NCBI GenBank assembly: GCA_900468065.1
Contig: UBTA01000062.1
Coordinates: forward strand, 1-64,000
DNA from: Hyphomicrobiales bacterium
GTDB lineage: Bacteria > Pseudomonadota > Alphaproteobacteria > Rhizobiales > Rhizobiaceae
DNA: 64,000 nucleotides
Direction: 5' to 3'
The notes under the pieces are model-generated. The model was not told the DNA's origin. It ran no database searches and was given only the letters and a program-made list of their open reading frames with translations. Below, in pieces: positions 37,401 to 46,696 of the stretch; positions within the stretch are counted from its first letter, which is position 1; every line of letters starts with the position of its first letter. Made by a program: the position numbers and the translations under genes.

Positions 37401-37893
37401 CGGCGGCAGTTCCTGGCGGGGCAATGTCGATATCCGCAAGTTTTCGTTGGTCAACGAGGCAAGACTGCAATCGATCGTCTCCACCCCGACAGGCGCCGAT
37501 GGCAGAAGTTTGAACCAGGCGGTGAAGAAGAATATCGATGTCAGTTCGGCCCGCTTCGAGCGTGGTTCTGCCAATATCGCGCTCGACAATGGATCGATTG
37601 CGATCGACAGCGGGGTCGTGCGCGGGGTCGATGTCGGTGCAACGTTCCAGGGGACGGTGCGCGATGCGAACGGCAATATGGACATGACCGGAACGTTCAT
37701 GCCGGCCTACGGGCTCAATCGTCTGTTCGGCGAATTACCGATCATCGGCGTTCTTCTCGGCAACGGCCGCGACCGGGGTCTGCTCGGGATCACCTTCAAG
37801 CTGGTTGGCCCTTTCGCCAAGCCGAACCTGACGATCAATCCCTTGTCGATCATCGCACCCGGCGTGTTCCGCAGCATCTTCGAATTCCAATAA
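34495..37893 (+). CDS. Large AsmA-like / DUF3971 (YhdP-type) envelope protein
   Basis: 1132 aa. A single transmembrane helix near the N-terminus (VFTTTIVITAIFLLLGAAVL) is followed by a very long periplasmic region of repeating beta-strand segments, ending with a DUF3971/AsmA C-terminal domain (MDMTGTFMPAYGLNRLFGEL, IGVLLGNGRDRGLLGITFKL). Proteins of this family (YhdP, TamB, AsmA) form hydrophobic-groove bridges across the periplasm that move phospholipids to the outer membrane. The start at ATG 34495 has GGAGG 12 bases before it, a long spacing; no better start is visible. A strong terminator follows the stop directly. Confidence 0.88.
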   Translation: MNEIRGEKVSFRKEDIVALHSLPSAQAHDPCIVHAPNKRGVAHLVFTTTIVITAIFLLLGAAVLAAIEGGFLDGPLNARAQTALNSAIGTGYRAEVGSTVLRVTSNGALALKAQDVTLVENASNKRLVTTNSVFIELNPLALLTGRIAVSRLEAEGATLDPSLLPQGKPIDLTAIRVADVAGGLEVVFNQIDSISQLISRSNTETVRLADLQLSVAGPRKRAIPVVVKSVDFKRGDDGSMQIDGLFSVDGESAELHLRANGANGRIASLDGAATGLPLAAFLHRNQTETEQAFGIRSSADLSINATRAGQGLTPTLQLKGRSAEGVFDAGGFSSELKSSDVNITYDFGRDRIEILPSMVRIGRSTFPFTGAIADLDPAATAGKPGFSIDLLLQSASSSPVDVSEAPLIFDAKAQGRFLPETHELVFQELTVASALGTAAGSLSMTFGDTSPQISFALLTSKIQSAAVKQLWPWWVGKTARRWVINNIFGGTVTDGKLEVFLPMGRITRTVGPIDLNAEELSVQFNIADARVNLAGDIPPLRDAAGVFKLKGEHLDVEIERGTAYFPSGRSATVNGGNFVIPNTYEKPLIAEMKLDVGGQADAIAELVSYRPILALQRTPFKPEDFSGEMTAQVGARFGLVTAQKPPPPQWQAQMLLNGVTVNKPIAGRSISDIKGTLRIDPNQAVLEAKADIDGGEMDISVVEPVGAASTVKRKREISGTLNDGELAKLAPGLAGIISGPVALDILINDNDQHTVSADLGNASISLPWIGWSKGAGIGAKATFSASTTDGVTQIDDLKLNGDGFGATGALVLDKSGLNSGAFSSVQLAKGDNYAVDIKRQKGGFAVSVNGSSADMRPVIESLRSGSGDGDGNGDGKRISINANLQQVTGFHSETLSNVNLSYAARGKQIDGVDLSAVTDSGQAVVAKLTKNGADNILELTSGDAGSLARFANIYSNMRGGLLNLKLRDRGGSSWRGNVDIRKFSLVNEARLQSIVSTPTGADGRSLNQAVKKNIDVSSARFERGSANIALDNGSIAIDSGVVRGVDVGATFQGTVRDANGNMDMTGTFMPAYGLNRLFGELPIIGVLLGNGRDRGLLGITFKLVGPFAKPNLTINPLSIIAPGVFRSIFEFQ

Positions 37894-37920
37894 AAAACCG
37901 GCGGGATCGCCGCCGGTTTT
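37892..37920 (+). terminator. Rho-independent terminator of the AsmA-like gene
   Basis: AAAACCGGCGG (37894-37904) pairs with CCGCCGGTTTT (37910-37920) around a 5-base loop, immediately after the stop codon. Confidence 0.9.
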
Positions 37921-37953
37921 CATGTCGCTTGTCGTATCATCGTACCAGGCGTT

Positions 37954-38057
37954 TAGAGCATTTCCGCTTTTTTCCGAATTGCGAAAACGCTCTATCCGTT
38001 TGTTTTTGCGCAATTCCGGACGCAAAACCGCTACGCACTTTTGCTGGAATTGCTCTA
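37954..38057. repeat. RIME/ABC-like palindromic intergenic repeat
   Basis: A 104-bp composite palindrome. TAGAGCATTTCC at the left end pairs (one mismatch) with GGAATTGCTCTA at the right end. Inner inverted segments (around GAATTGCG and GCGCAATTCCGG) give further hairpins. The sequence matches, as far as I remember it, a high-copy intergenic mosaic repeat of Rhizobium, Agrobacterium and Sinorhizobium (RIME / motif A-B-C). Only one copy was seen in this window. Its right end overlaps the tyrS stop codon. Confidence 0.75.
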
Positions 38058-39308
38058 GGCCGGCCGGACGAGAATGTGCTTTTTCTTGCCGAGCGACAGC
38101 TTGATGACGCCGTCTGGCGTGACATCACCCGTGCCGATCACCTGACGATCGTCGCTGACAACAGCATCGTTGAGACGGACTGCACCATCTTTCAGGAACT
38201 GCCGCACCTTGCCGTTCGATTCGGCGAGACCAGCGCGTACGAACAGCGCGAGAACCCCGATGCCGCCCTCAAGCTCTGCCGTGGGCACATCGATGGACGG
38301 TAAGTTGGCTGCAAGCGCGCCTTCTTCGAAAGTCTTGCGGGCGGTCTCTGCCGCTTCTTCCGCTGCGGCACGTCCGTGCAGTGTCGCAGTGATTTCGGTC
38401 GCCAGGATCTTCTTGACCTCGTTGATCTCAGTGCCGGCAAGCTGCGAGAGGCGGGCGATCTCGCCCATCGGCAGCGTTGTGTAGAGCTTGAGGAAACGCG
38501 ACACGTCGGCGTCCTCGGTATTGCGCCAATACTGCCAGAAGTCATAGGCCGACATCATGTCCGGGTTGAGCCAGATGGCACCGTTGACCGATTTGCCCAT
38601 CTTGGCGCCTGAGGATGTGGTCAAGAGCGGCGAGGTCAGCGCGTAGAGCTGCGGCGTTCCCATGCGGTGGCCGAGATCGATACCGTTGATGATGTTGCCC
38701 CATTGATCAGATCCGCCCATCTGCAGGCGGCAACCGGTGCGCTTGTAGAGTTCGACGAAATCGTAGGCCTGCAGGATCATGTAGTTGAACTCGAGGAACG
38801 ACAGCGACTGCTCGCGGTCGAGCCTCGTCTTGACGCTATCGAACGCCAGCATGCGATTGACCGAGAAATGACGGCCGACATCGCGCAGGAATTCCAGATA
38901 GTTGATGCCCAACAGCCAGTCGGCATTGTTGATCATCAGGGCATCTTTCGGCCCGTCGCCGTAGGTCAGGTAGTTGGAGAAGACCGATTTGATGCTGACG
39001 ATGTTGGATGCGATGGTTTCCGGCATCATCAACTGGCGCGCCTCATCCTTGAAGGACGGGTCTCCGACCATGCCGGTGCCGCCACCCATCAGCGAGATCG
39101 GCTGATGACCGGTTGCCTGCATCCAGTGCAGCATCATGATCTGGATCAGGCCGCCGGCATGCAGGCTCGGCGCCGTCGGATCAAAGCCGATATAGGCCGT
39201 CACGGTTTCCTTGTTGAACAGAGCATCCAGTCCGGCATTGTCGGACGTCTGGTGGATGAAGCCGCGTTCGTGGAGGGTGTGAAGGAAATCGGACTTGAAT
39301 TCGGACAT
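38055..39308 (-). CDS. tyrS: Tyrosyl-tRNA synthetase
   Basis: Class I aminoacyl-tRNA synthetase, 417 aa. The HIGH-like motif is in [20 protein letters not shown]. The KMSKS-like motif is [25 protein letters not shown] binds tyrosine. A C-terminal S4 domain is seen in [23 protein letters not shown] 39308 gives the family start [12 protein letters not shown]; thirty upstream codons are discarded. The TAG stop lies inside the end of the palindromic repeat. Divergent from anmK. Confidence 0.96.
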   Translation of the reverse strand: MSEFKSDFLHTLHERGFIHQTSDNAGLDALFNKETVTAYIGFDPTAPSLHAGGLIQIMMLHWMQATGHQPISLMGGGTGMVGDPSFKDEARQLMMPETIASNIVSIKSVFSNYLTYGDGPKDALMINNADWLLGINYLEFLRDVGRHFSVNRMLAFDSVKTRLDREQSLSFLEFNYMILQAYDFVELYKRTGCRLQMGGSDQWGNIINGIDLGHRMGTPQLYALTSPLLTTSSGAKMGKSVNGAIWLNPDMMSAYDFWQYWRNTEDADVSRFLKLYTTLPMGEIARLSQLAGTEINEVKKILATEITATLHGRAAAEEAAETARKTFEEGALAANLPSIDVPTAELEGGIGVLALFVRAGLAESNGKVRQFLKDGAVRLNDAVVSDDRQVIGTGDVTPDGVIKLSLGKKKHILVRPA

Positions 39309-39439
39309 GACCTGTCTCTTTCGGTGGGCTGTTTGGAGAAGAATGAGTGCTTGCTGGATATTTGCGCGGCGTTTAGCACTGTTTGGCGAAAAGTGCACGT
39401 GTTTGCATCGGGAATGTTTGCTTTGGAGTTGAGTGCGGG

Positions 39440-40582
39440 ATGGCGCAGATGAAGACGGCGATCGGGCTGATGAGCGGTACCAGCATGGACGGGATCGACA
39501 TTGCGCTCATTCGAACCGATGGCCGCGACAACGTCGAGCGCGGCCCGTTCATGGGGGTTTCCTACGAGCCGGCTTTCAGGGACCGGCTGAAGTTGGCATT
39601 GGACGAGGCACGCACGATGACCGGCAGGACGCAGCGGCCGGGCGACTTGGGCGCCATCGAGCGAAACCTGACGTTACGGCATGCCGTCGCGGTAAGTGAT
39701 TTTCTCCATCGGAATGGGCTGTCGCCAGCCGATATAGACGTGATCGGATTTCACGGTCAGACCGTTCTTCATCGCCCGAATGAGGCGCTGACCGTGCAGT
39801 TGGGCGACGGCGCGCTGCTGGCGCAAATGACGGGCATCGCCGTCGTCCACGACATGCGCGCCAATGACATGGTACATGGCGGGCAGGGCGCACCTCTCAT
39901 TCCTGTCTATCATGCCGCTCTTGCCCGAAGCGCCGGCCAAGCTGCGCCGCTGGTTTTCGTCAATATCGGCGGCATCTCCAATCTTACTTTCATTGGCACG
40001 CAAGGCGATATCGTCGCTTATGACAGCGGTCCGGGAAATACGCTGATCGATCAATGGGTCGAGACCCATACGGGCGGCGCCTACGATAAGGATGGCACGA
40101 TCGCCAATGCTGGCAGGATCATTCCCGGGCTGGCAGAGCGTTATCTCGGCCACTCCTTTTTTTCATCCAACCAGCGCCGCTCGCTTGATCGCAACGACTT
40201 TTCACCGCCGGCCGATGCAGATGCCGACTTGGCGGACGGCGCCCGCACACTTGCGTATGTGACAGCAGCAGCCATTCTCAAATCGTCCAGACACCTGCCA
40301 GAGCAGCCCCGGACCCTTGTCATATGTGGGGGCGGGCGGCTCAATCCTGTCATCATGCACGACCTTCGCAGGCTTGGGGCAAAGGAGGATGTGACAGTTA
40401 TTGTTGCAGAGGAGGCGGGGTTGGATGGTGATGCCATGGAGGCGGAAGCATGGGCTTATCTTGCCGTGCGTTCGCTTGAAGGATTGCCGCTGACATTTCC
40501 CGGGACGACGGGAGTAACAAAACCGGTCACCGGCGGCGTCTTCAACCCGGTTTTGGAACCTCTGCCGCAAACTCCAGATTAA
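39440..40582 (+). CDS. anmK: Anhydro-N-acetylmuramic acid kinase
   Basis: Phosphorylates and opens 1,6-anhydroMurNAc to MurNAc-6-phosphate in peptidoglycan recycling. 380 aa. [20 protein letters not shown] (nucleotide-binding), [35 protein letters not shown] and [13 protein letters not shown] are all family motifs. ATG 39440 or 39449 could be used; GGAG is 11 bases before the first. Divergent from tyrS with 131 bp between, a frequent arrangement in rhizobia. Confidence 0.95.
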   Translation: MAQMKTAIGLMSGTSMDGIDIALIRTDGRDNVERGPFMGVSYEPAFRDRLKLALDEARTMTGRTQRPGDLGAIERNLTLRHAVAVSDFLHRNGLSPADIDVIGFHGQTVLHRPNEALTVQLGDGALLAQMTGIAVVHDMRANDMVHGGQGAPLIPVYHAALARSAGQAAPLVFVNIGGISNLTFIGTQGDIVAYDSGPGNTLIDQWVETHTGGAYDKDGTIANAGRIIPGLAERYLGHSFFSSNQRRSLDRNDFSPPADADADLADGARTLAYVTAAAILKSSRHLPEQPRTLVICGGGRLNPVIMHDLRRLGAKEDVTVIVAEEAGLDGDAMEAEAWAYLAVRSLEGLPLTFPGTTGVTKPVTGGVFNPVLEPLPQTPD

Positions 40583-40658
40583 CGTTTCTTTTGCCGGACG
40601 CAGATACCATTCGCACGAATCTGGCAAGCCTTGAGGCCTGCGGAAGGGAACGCGCGGC

Positions 40659-41879
40659 GTGTGTGTTCTCGAAACGGACATATCGATGAACGGCGCGCTC
40701 TTCCTATTGACGGTCAATTTCCTGATAGCGCAGCTTTTTTGCGCTTTTTTCCTGGTTATCGCCAGGCGCAGCCGCATTCCGTCGGCCGGACGCTGGTTTG
40801 CTGCTGCATTTGCCGTTGCCTCGCTGTCGGCGGTCTTTGAGGTGATGATCCGCTATGGCGATTTCGACAGGCTTGCCAGCTTCGGGGCATTCAGCTCTTT
40901 GCTGAGTGCGCTGTTGATGATCCGCGTCGGGATTGGCCGCCTGTACGCGGTGCCGGCGAACATCTGGACCATCACGGCGCTTCTCTGTGCAGCACTGCCC
41001 CTCAACCTGACGATCTACGATTTGCCGCGGGGCACATTTGCCCATTCGCTCGGCTACCAGCTGCCGTTCGCGATTGCGGAACTGATCTGCGCGGTGGCGG
41101 TCTACCGGTCCGGGCGACGCGAGACAGCCGACCGGATCCTCATGGGATTGCTGCTGATCACGGCGGCGAATTTTGCCAGCAAGGTCTATTTTGCGGTCAA
41201 ATTCAGCGGCGGTGACACAGCGCAGGCCTATCTCGGCAGCACCTACGCACTGGTCTCCCAGAGCCTCAGTGCCGTTCTGGTCGTTTCGACAGGGCTGACA
41301 TTGCTGGCGGTCATCGTCGTTGAGATCATGGACGACGCCAAGGCGAACTCCGAAATCGATCCTTTGTCGGGGCTGTTGAACCGGCGTGGTTTCGACGCAA
41401 GAGTGAGCCAGATCCTTGCCCGCCCGATGTCCGCTTATCCGCATAGCGTGATTGTCTGCGATCTCGATCATTTCAAAGTCGTGAACGACACGTATGGGCA
41501 TGCTGCAGGCGATCAGGTGATCCTGGCCTTTGGCCGGATGATTGCGGGGCATGCGCCGCCGGAGGCAATCTGCGCGCGTTTCGGCGGCGAGGAGTTTGCC
41601 ATCTTCCTGCCATCGACCGGCGAGGCAACGGGTTACCTGTTTGCACAGGGGCTTCGAAACAGCTTTTCATCGCTTGCGATTATCGGATTGCCGGACACAG
41701 TCCGCCTGTCGGCCAGTTTTGGCGTTTGCGCGCTGGCTGCACCGGGTGACAATATCGTTGATACGATCAAGGGTGCAGATGCTGCGCTCTATGATGCCAA
41801 GAAGAGCGGCCGCAACCGGGTAAACCGCGCCGGGCATGCGATATCCTCCAACGCGGAGGGGTGGCAGGCGCAGGCCTGA
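40659..41879 (+). CDS. Membrane diguanylate cyclase (GGEEF)
   Basis: 406 aa. Six to seven predicted transmembrane helices in residues 10-225 (for example NFLIAQLFCAFFLVIA and LTLLAVIVVEIM), then a GGDEF domain from about 230. The signature is GGEEF at 309-313, an active form. No RxxD inhibitory site lies just before it, so product inhibition is not expected. It synthesises c-di-GMP in response to an unknown membrane signal. GTG 40659 has GGAAGGGA nine bases upstream; ATG 40686 is an alternative start without a clear Shine-Dalgarno. Confidence 0.9.
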   Translation: MCVLETDISMNGALFLLTVNFLIAQLFCAFFLVIARRSRIPSAGRWFAAAFAVASLSAVFEVMIRYGDFDRLASFGAFSSLLSALLMIRVGIGRLYAVPANIWTITALLCAALPLNLTIYDLPRGTFAHSLGYQLPFAIAELICAVAVYRSGRRETADRILMGLLLITAANFASKVYFAVKFSGGDTAQAYLGSTYALVSQSLSAVLVVSTGLTLLAVIVVEIMDDAKANSEIDPLSGLLNRRGFDARVSQILARPMSAYPHSVIVCDLDHFKVVNDTYGHAAGDQVILAFGRMIAGHAPPEAICARFGGEEFAIFLPSTGEATGYLFAQGLRNSFSSLAIIGLPDTVRLSASFGVCALAAPGDNIVDTIKGADAALYDAKKSGRNRVNRAGHAISSNAEGWQAQA

Positions 41880-41946
41880 TACCCCTGTTTATGTTCAGGT
41901 AAGCGGCTGCCGGGGCACAAGGCAAGCGTCCCGGCAAGCTTGAAAA

Positions 41947-42660
41947 TCAAGTTATAGTTTGAAACTGTGCCTTGCCTTCATGCAGGAAGCACGCCTTGGA
42001 GAAGAGGCTCATATCGACGCGATTGGGCAGGCGGATGTCCTGCAAGTCCGGCAGTGGTTTGCTTTCCGGATCATAGGAGCGATCGATCTGGGACAGAAAG
42101 GCGAGAATAATACCGGCCTTTCGTGCAAAGGCTTGAAGAGCGCCGAGTTGTTCTGAAAGCACGGGCTTGTTTCTACGCTGGTCGAGGATTTGCAGATAAT
42201 CGATGACCGCGACCGTTCCGCGCGGGGCTTCTGCAAGATGGCGGATGATGTAGCCGGCGCAGATATCGTCGTCCGTGACGATCTCCAGTGCTTCGCCAAG
42301 GCCGGGTGTTTCGCCTTCCAGCGTGCGGATACGCTGCTTGGTTTCTTGCTCGGTATATTCCAGGGTGAAGAATACGCTCCTCCTACCGTCGCTGATGGCA
42401 TCGAGCAGGAGTTTTAGGCCCAACAGTGTCTTGCCGTGTCCGGGACGGGCGCCCAGCAGCACGATGTCTCCATCAGAGAGCCGGGAGAGGATGTCTCTTT
42501 CGCCGGAACTCCGCGCAACTTGCACAGCAAGCAGGCTCCAGCCTGCAAAACCTTCTTCGCGCGCTATGCGGTCCAAGGCGGCATGCAGGGGGATTTTTTC
42601 ATCCCGGGCCAGCAGTTTGGCCCGGCGTTTCAGTTGGTAGATCGGCGCGGATAGCCTCAT
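41947..42660 (-). CDS. Orphan DnaB-like RecA-fold ATPase
   Basis: 237 aa. Walker A GARPGHGKT (70-78), a following VFFTLEYTEQETKQR, Walker B-like VAVIDYLQILDQRR and LSQIDRSYD match the C-terminal helicase domain of DnaB. The N-terminal primase-binding domain is absent; instead there are about 50 residues of charged helix (IYQLKRRAKLLARDEKIPLH). The protein is too short for a replicative helicase. It is a single gene; I see no phage genes near it. The function is unknown; similar short proteins are annotated as DNA helicases in rhizobia. Confidence 0.82.
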   Translation of the reverse strand: MRLSAPIYQLKRRAKLLARDEKIPLHAALDRIAREEGFAGWSLLAVQVARSSGERDILSRLSDGDIVLLGARPGHGKTLLGLKLLLDAISDGRRSVFFTLEYTEQETKQRIRTLEGETPGLGEALEIVTDDDICAGYIIRHLAEAPRGTVAVIDYLQILDQRRNKPVLSEQLGALQAFARKAGIILAFLSQIDRSYDPESKPLPDLQDIRLPNRVDMSLFSKACFLHEGKAQFQTIT

Positions 42661-42900
42661 TGCGGAACCTCCATTACGAGCAGGAAACGCAATCCCTCCT
42701 TATGCGGCGCTCGAACAGATGGCTCGATGAGTGAAATACCCCGTATGAACGATACTTCCCCGATCGGAGGGAGGAGGCGCGGGCCAAGCCTGTGCCCTGA
42801 TCAATACCGCGAGTCGAAGATGGTAACAAGGAGGAGGCACTGTGTCGCCTATGGCCGGTTCGCGGCGTGAGCGGGCGGAACCCGCCGTTCGGCGGCCTCG
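42661..42900. other. Intergenic region upstream of the DnaB-like gene
   Basis: Together with the terminator at 42901-42944 this makes a 320-bp gap. No gene or repeat is supported. It should carry the promoter of the DnaB-like gene, but none stands out. Confidence 0.45.
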
Positions 42901-42944
42901 CAAAAAATGGCACTCTGCGGCGGTCGAGCACGCAGAATGCCATT
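42901..42944 (-). terminator. Rho-independent terminator of the alpha/beta hydrolase gene
   Basis: AATGGCA-C-TCTGCG pairs with CGCAGA-A-TGCCATT, one mismatch, loop 11. On the minus strand it is followed by six T. It lies 37 bases beyond the hydrolase stop. Confidence 0.85.
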
Positions 42945-42980
42945 CGAAAGTACCAGGCCAGAAAACCGGCCCCTGCTTTA

Positions 42981-43658
42981 TTAACGAATACGCTTTGCCG
43001 CTGGTTCCGGCGTCAGTTCGCCGTTCAGCCGCCGGTCGAGGTAATCCTCGCATTCGGCCATCAGCGTATCGACCTGGCCGCTGAAGAAGTGGTTTGCACC
43101 CGGCACGGTCTTATGCGTGATGAGGATACCCTTCTGCGCCTTCAGCTTGTCGACGAGAGTGTTGACGTCCTTTTCCGGGGCCACCTTGTCGAGATCGCCG
43201 TTGATGATCAGGCCGGACGACGGGCAGGGTGCCAGGAACGAGAAGTCATAGGTGTTCGGCTGCGGCGCAATCGACATGAAACCTTCGATTTCCGGGCGGC
43301 GCATCAAAAGCTGCATGCCGATCCACGAGCCGAAGGAATAGCCTGCGACCCAGCAGCTCTTCGAATCAGGATGCATGCTCTGCACCCAGTCGAGCGCCGA
43401 AGCGGCGTCCGACAGTTCGCCGGCGCCATGGTCGAATTCGCCCTGGCTGCGGCCGATCGAGCGGAAATTGAAACGGAGCGTGGTAAAGCCGCGCTTCTGG
43501 AACATGTAGAACAGCTGGTAGACGATCTGGTTGTTCATCGTGCCGCCAAACTGCGGATGCGGATGCAGGACGATGGCGATTGGGGCGTTCTTCTGCTTGG
43601 ACGGCTGGTAACGGCCTTCGAGGCGACCGGCCGGTCCGTTGAAGATGATTTCGGGCAT
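42981..43658 (-). CDS. Alpha/beta hydrolase (COG2945-type)
   Basis: 225 aa. IAIVLHPHPQFGGTMNNQIV and TLRFNFRSIGRSQGEFDHG are characteristic of this small hydrolase group. The nucleophile serine is in AGYSFGSWIG, the acid in INGDLDKVAP and the histidine in PGANHFFSG. The substrate is unknown. Divergent from the suf operon: the 224-bp space contains the Irr-type box, so iron control of this gene is possible too. Confidence 0.88.
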   Translation of the reverse strand: MPEIIFNGPAGRLEGRYQPSKQKNAPIAIVLHPHPQFGGTMNNQIVYQLFYMFQKRGFTTLRFNFRSIGRSQGEFDHGAGELSDAASALDWVQSMHPDSKSCWVAGYSFGSWIGMQLLMRRPEIEGFMSIAPQPNTYDFSFLAPCPSSGLIINGDLDKVAPEKDVNTLVDKLKAQKGILITHKTVPGANHFFSGQVDTLMAECEDYLDRRLNGELTPEPAAKRIR

Positions 43659-43732
43659 TGGCTCTCCGGGCTTGATTCTGGGACTAAAAACCGTTTCAGC
43701 GATGATGCAGTCTTGACGAAAGCAGTCAGCTT

Positions 43733-43761
43733 TTCTAAAACCAGTTTAGAACCATTCAAAA
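43733..43761. promoter_or_regulatory. Predicted Irr box (iron control element) before the suf operon
   Basis: TTTAGAA-CCA-TTCAAAA at 43745-43761 matches the rhizobial Irr box pattern TTTAGAA-N3-TTCTAAA with one mismatch. A further half-site TTCTAAA lies at 43733-43739, making a perfect inverted repeat with TTTAGAA across five bases. Irr and RirA control of suf operons is established in Rhizobiales; the exact site here is my prediction. Confidence 0.65.
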
Positions 43762-43882
43762 CTTTGACACGGACTTTCCGTGGCGAGTGCTGTCTCTTAC
43801 GGCAAGCGAAGCGAAAAATTCAAGGAAAATGCACCGGCCGCATGCCTTTACATGGCAGCCGGTTCATCTTTGGCAAGGGAAT

Positions 43883-45049
43883 ATGGGACAAGAGCGCGTC
43901 TATATGGACTGGAATGCCACCGCGCCGCTCTTGCCGGCCGCGCGCGAGGCGTGCCTTGATGCGCTTGATCTGCCCGGCAACCCATCCTCGGTGCATGGCG
44001 AAGGCCGGAAAATTCGCACGTTGATCGAAAATGCCCGCCGCGATGTCGCCGCCCTTTGTGGGGCTGCGGCTTCCAGCGTGACCTTTACCAGCGGCGCGAC
44101 AGAAGCGGCCAATTGGGTGTTGACGCCCGATTTTCGCATGGGCAAGACGCCGCTGACCATCGGCCATCTCTATATCTCCGCGATCGAGCATCCGGCCGTT
44201 CGCGAAGGCGGGCGTTTCGCCAAGGCCGATGTCAGCGAGATTGCGGTGACGCCGGCGGGTGCCATCGATCTGGCCGAACTCGAAGCGGCATTGGCCGCTC
44301 ATGACCGCCAATCCGGCCTGCCGATGGTTGCAGTGATGCTGGCCAATAACGAGACGGGCATTGTCCAGCCGATCGGTGAGGTGTCCCGCTTGGTCAAGGC
44401 GGCTGGTGGCATCCTTGTCGTTGATGCGGTTCAGGCTGCCGGACGCTTGCCGTTGTCGATCGAGGCGCTTGGTGCGGACTTCCTGATCATTTCGTCCCAC
44501 AAGATCGGTGGGCCGAAGGGGGCGGGCGCATTGCTGGCACGCGGCGAAATCCTGATGCCTACGGCGCTGGTCCGGGGTGGCGGGCAGGAAAAGGGGCATC
44601 GCTCCGGAACGGAAAATCCTGCCGCGATTGCCGGATTTGGTGCTGCGGCCCGGTTTGCGGCTGATAATCTCAGCGAGCGGATGATAGCGGTTTCGGCGCT
44701 GCGCGAAAAGCTGGAGACAGCGATGATTGCAGCAGCACCGGACGTCATCATCCATGGCCAGGGCGGCGATCGCATCGGCAATACGTGCTTCTTCACGCTG
44801 CCGGGCCTGAAGTCCGAGACCGGACAGATCGCCTTCGATCTCGAGGGTGTCGCACTTTCGGCTGGTTCCGCCTGCTCGTCCGGCAAAGTCGGCCAGAGTT
44901 ACGTTCTGTCGGCGATGGGGCATGATCCGCGCCATGGTGCGCTGCGGATTTCGATAGGGCCGTCAACGACGGAAGCCGACATAGAACGGTGTGCCGAGGT
45001 CTTTGCCAAAGTCGCGGCGCGGCGCAGGCTTGCAGGTACTGCGGCTTGA
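43883..45049 (+). CDS. Cysteine desulfurase, NifS/IscS class, first gene of the suf operon
   Basis: 388 aa PLP enzyme that removes sulfur from cysteine. Class I features: N-terminal YMDWNATAPLLPAA, FTSGATEAANWVL, PLP lysine K207 in SSHKIGGPKGAGAL, RSGTENPAAIAGFG, and the active cysteine C331 in ALSAGSACSSGKVG in the mobile loop. It differs from the class II SufS encoded later in the operon, so the locus has two desulfurases. ATG 43883 has AAGGGA close upstream; ATG 43904 is an alternative. 146 bp separate it from sufB. Confidence 0.93.
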   Translation: MGQERVYMDWNATAPLLPAAREACLDALDLPGNPSSVHGEGRKIRTLIENARRDVAALCGAAASSVTFTSGATEAANWVLTPDFRMGKTPLTIGHLYISAIEHPAVREGGRFAKADVSEIAVTPAGAIDLAELEAALAAHDRQSGLPMVAVMLANNETGIVQPIGEVSRLVKAAGGILVVDAVQAAGRLPLSIEALGADFLIISSHKIGGPKGAGALLARGEILMPTALVRGGGQEKGHRSGTENPAAIAGFGAAARFAADNLSERMIAVSALREKLETAMIAAAPDVIIHGQGGDRIGNTCFFTLPGLKSETGQIAFDLEGVALSAGSACSSGKVGQSYVLSAMGHDPRHGALRISIGPSTTEADIERCAEVFAKVAARRRLAGTAA

Positions 45050-45063
45050 CTCTGAATTAAATT

Positions 45064-45083
45064 GCGGAAATTGAATTTTCCGC
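45064..45083. promoter_or_regulatory. Inverted repeat in the desulfurase-sufB gap
   Basis: GCGGAAA-N6-TTTCCGC lies in the 146-bp intergenic space ahead of sufB. It has no T tract. It may be a processing hairpin, weak terminator or operator. Confidence 0.35.
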
Positions 45084-45195
45084 TTGGCAAACGGGGTGAA
45101 AATGTCCCTTAAGCCCACTACATAGGCGGTACAACGAAGATTGTATCGTACTGACAAGCTGCCGGACCTTGTATCCGGCGAGATTGGAGAACGAG

Positions 45196-46665
45196 ATGGC
45201 TGCTGTGCAGGAAACAATCGATCAGGTCGCCCTGATCGATGTGGACCAGTACAAATACGGGTTTGAGACGACGATCGAAATGGACAAGGCACCCAAGGGC
45301 CTGTCCGAAGACATCATCCGTTTCATTTCGGCAAAGAAAAACGAACCGGACTGGATGCTCGAATGGCGTCTGGAAGCGTATCAGCGCTGGCTGACGCTGG
45401 AAGAGCCGACCTGGGCGCGCGTCAACTATCCGAAGATCGATTTTAACGAGATCTACTTTTACGCGGCGCCGAAGAGCACGCCCGGCCCGACGTCGATCGA
45501 CGACGTCGATCCGGAGCTTCTGCGGGTCTACGAAAAGCTCGGCATCCCGTTGCGCGAGCAGGAAATTCTGGCCGGCGTGAAAACGCCGCGTATTGCCGTC
45601 GATGCCGTGTTCGATTCCGTTTCGGTCGTCACGACCTTCAAGGAAGAGCTGAAAAAGGCCGGCGTGATCTTCATGTCGATCTCGGAAGCCATCCGCGAAC
45701 ATCCGGATCTGGTGAAGAAATATCTCGGCACCGTCGTTCCGACCACCGACAACTACTATGCGACGCTGAACTGCGCCGTCTTCACGGATGGATCGTTCGT
45801 CTACATCCCCAAGGGCGTTCGTTGCCCGATGGAACTGTCGACCTATTTCCGCATCAACGAGAAGGGCACCGGCCAGTTCGAACGGACGCTGATCATCGCG
45901 GAAGAGGGCGCCTACGTCTCCTATCTCGAAGGCTGCACGGCGCCGCAGCGCGACGAAAACCAGCTGCATGCGGCGGTTGTCGAGCTCGTTGCGCTTGACG
46001 ATGCCGAAATCAAGTATTCCACAGTCCAGAACTGGTATCCGGGCGACAAGGACGGCAAGGGCGGCATCTACAACTTCGTTACCAAGCGTGGCGATTGCCG
46101 TGGCAAGAACTCGAAGATTTCGTGGACGCAGGTCGAAACCGGCTCGGCGATCACCTGGAAATACCCGTCCTGCATCCTGCGTGGCGATGGTTCGCGCGGC
46201 GAATTCTACTCGATCGCGGTCTCCAACGGTCATCAGCAGATTGATAGCGGCACCAAGATGATCCATCTCGGCAAGAACACCTCGAGCCGGATCGTCTCCA
46301 AGGGTATTGCCGCCGGCTTCAGCCAGAACACCTATCGCGGCCAGGTCTCGACCCACCGCAAGGCGGAAAACGCCCGTAATTTCACCCAGTGCGATTCACT
46401 CCTGATCGGCGACAAGTGCGGCGCTCATACGGTGCCCTATATCGAGGCACGCAATTCCTCGGCCCAGTTCGAGCATGAAGCGACGACCTCGAAGATTTCC
46501 GAAGACCAGCTGTTCTACTGCTTGCAGCGCGGCATTCCGACGGAAGCGGCGATCGCACTGATCGTCAACGGCTTCGTCAAGGAAGTCATCCAGGAACTGC
46601 CGATGGAATTTGCGGTCGAAGCGCAAAAACTGATCGGGATTTCGCTGGAAGGTAGCGTGGGCTAA
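45196..46665 (+). CDS. sufB: Fe-S cluster assembly scaffold protein SufB
   Basis: 489 aa scaffold subunit of SufBC2D, where the nascent cluster is built. Typical regions are [11 protein letters not shown]-like [22 protein letters not shown]-like [32 protein letters not shown] with the cluster-related cysteine, and the C-terminal [22 protein letters not shown] 45196 has GGAGA six bases before it. It is followed by a small membrane protein gene rather than directly by sufC. Confidence 0.97.
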   Translation: MAAVQETIDQVALIDVDQYKYGFETTIEMDKAPKGLSEDIIRFISAKKNEPDWMLEWRLEAYQRWLTLEEPTWARVNYPKIDFNEIYFYAAPKSTPGPTSIDDVDPELLRVYEKLGIPLREQEILAGVKTPRIAVDAVFDSVSVVTTFKEELKKAGVIFMSISEAIREHPDLVKKYLGTVVPTTDNYYATLNCAVFTDGSFVYIPKGVRCPMELSTYFRINEKGTGQFERTLIIAEEGAYVSYLEGCTAPQRDENQLHAAVVELVALDDAEIKYSTVQNWYPGDKDGKGGIYNFVTKRGDCRGKNSKISWTQVETGSAITWKYPSCILRGDGSRGEFYSIAVSNGHQQIDSGTKMIHLGKNTSSRIVSKGIAAGFSQNTYRGQVSTHRKAENARNFTQCDSLLIGDKCGAHTVPYIEARNSSAQFEHEATTSKISEDQLFYCLQRGIPTEAAIALIVNGFVKEVIQELPMEFAVEAQKLIGISLEGSVG

Positions 46666-46696
46666 TCGGGATTGTATTTTGGCCGGGTCAAAAGAC

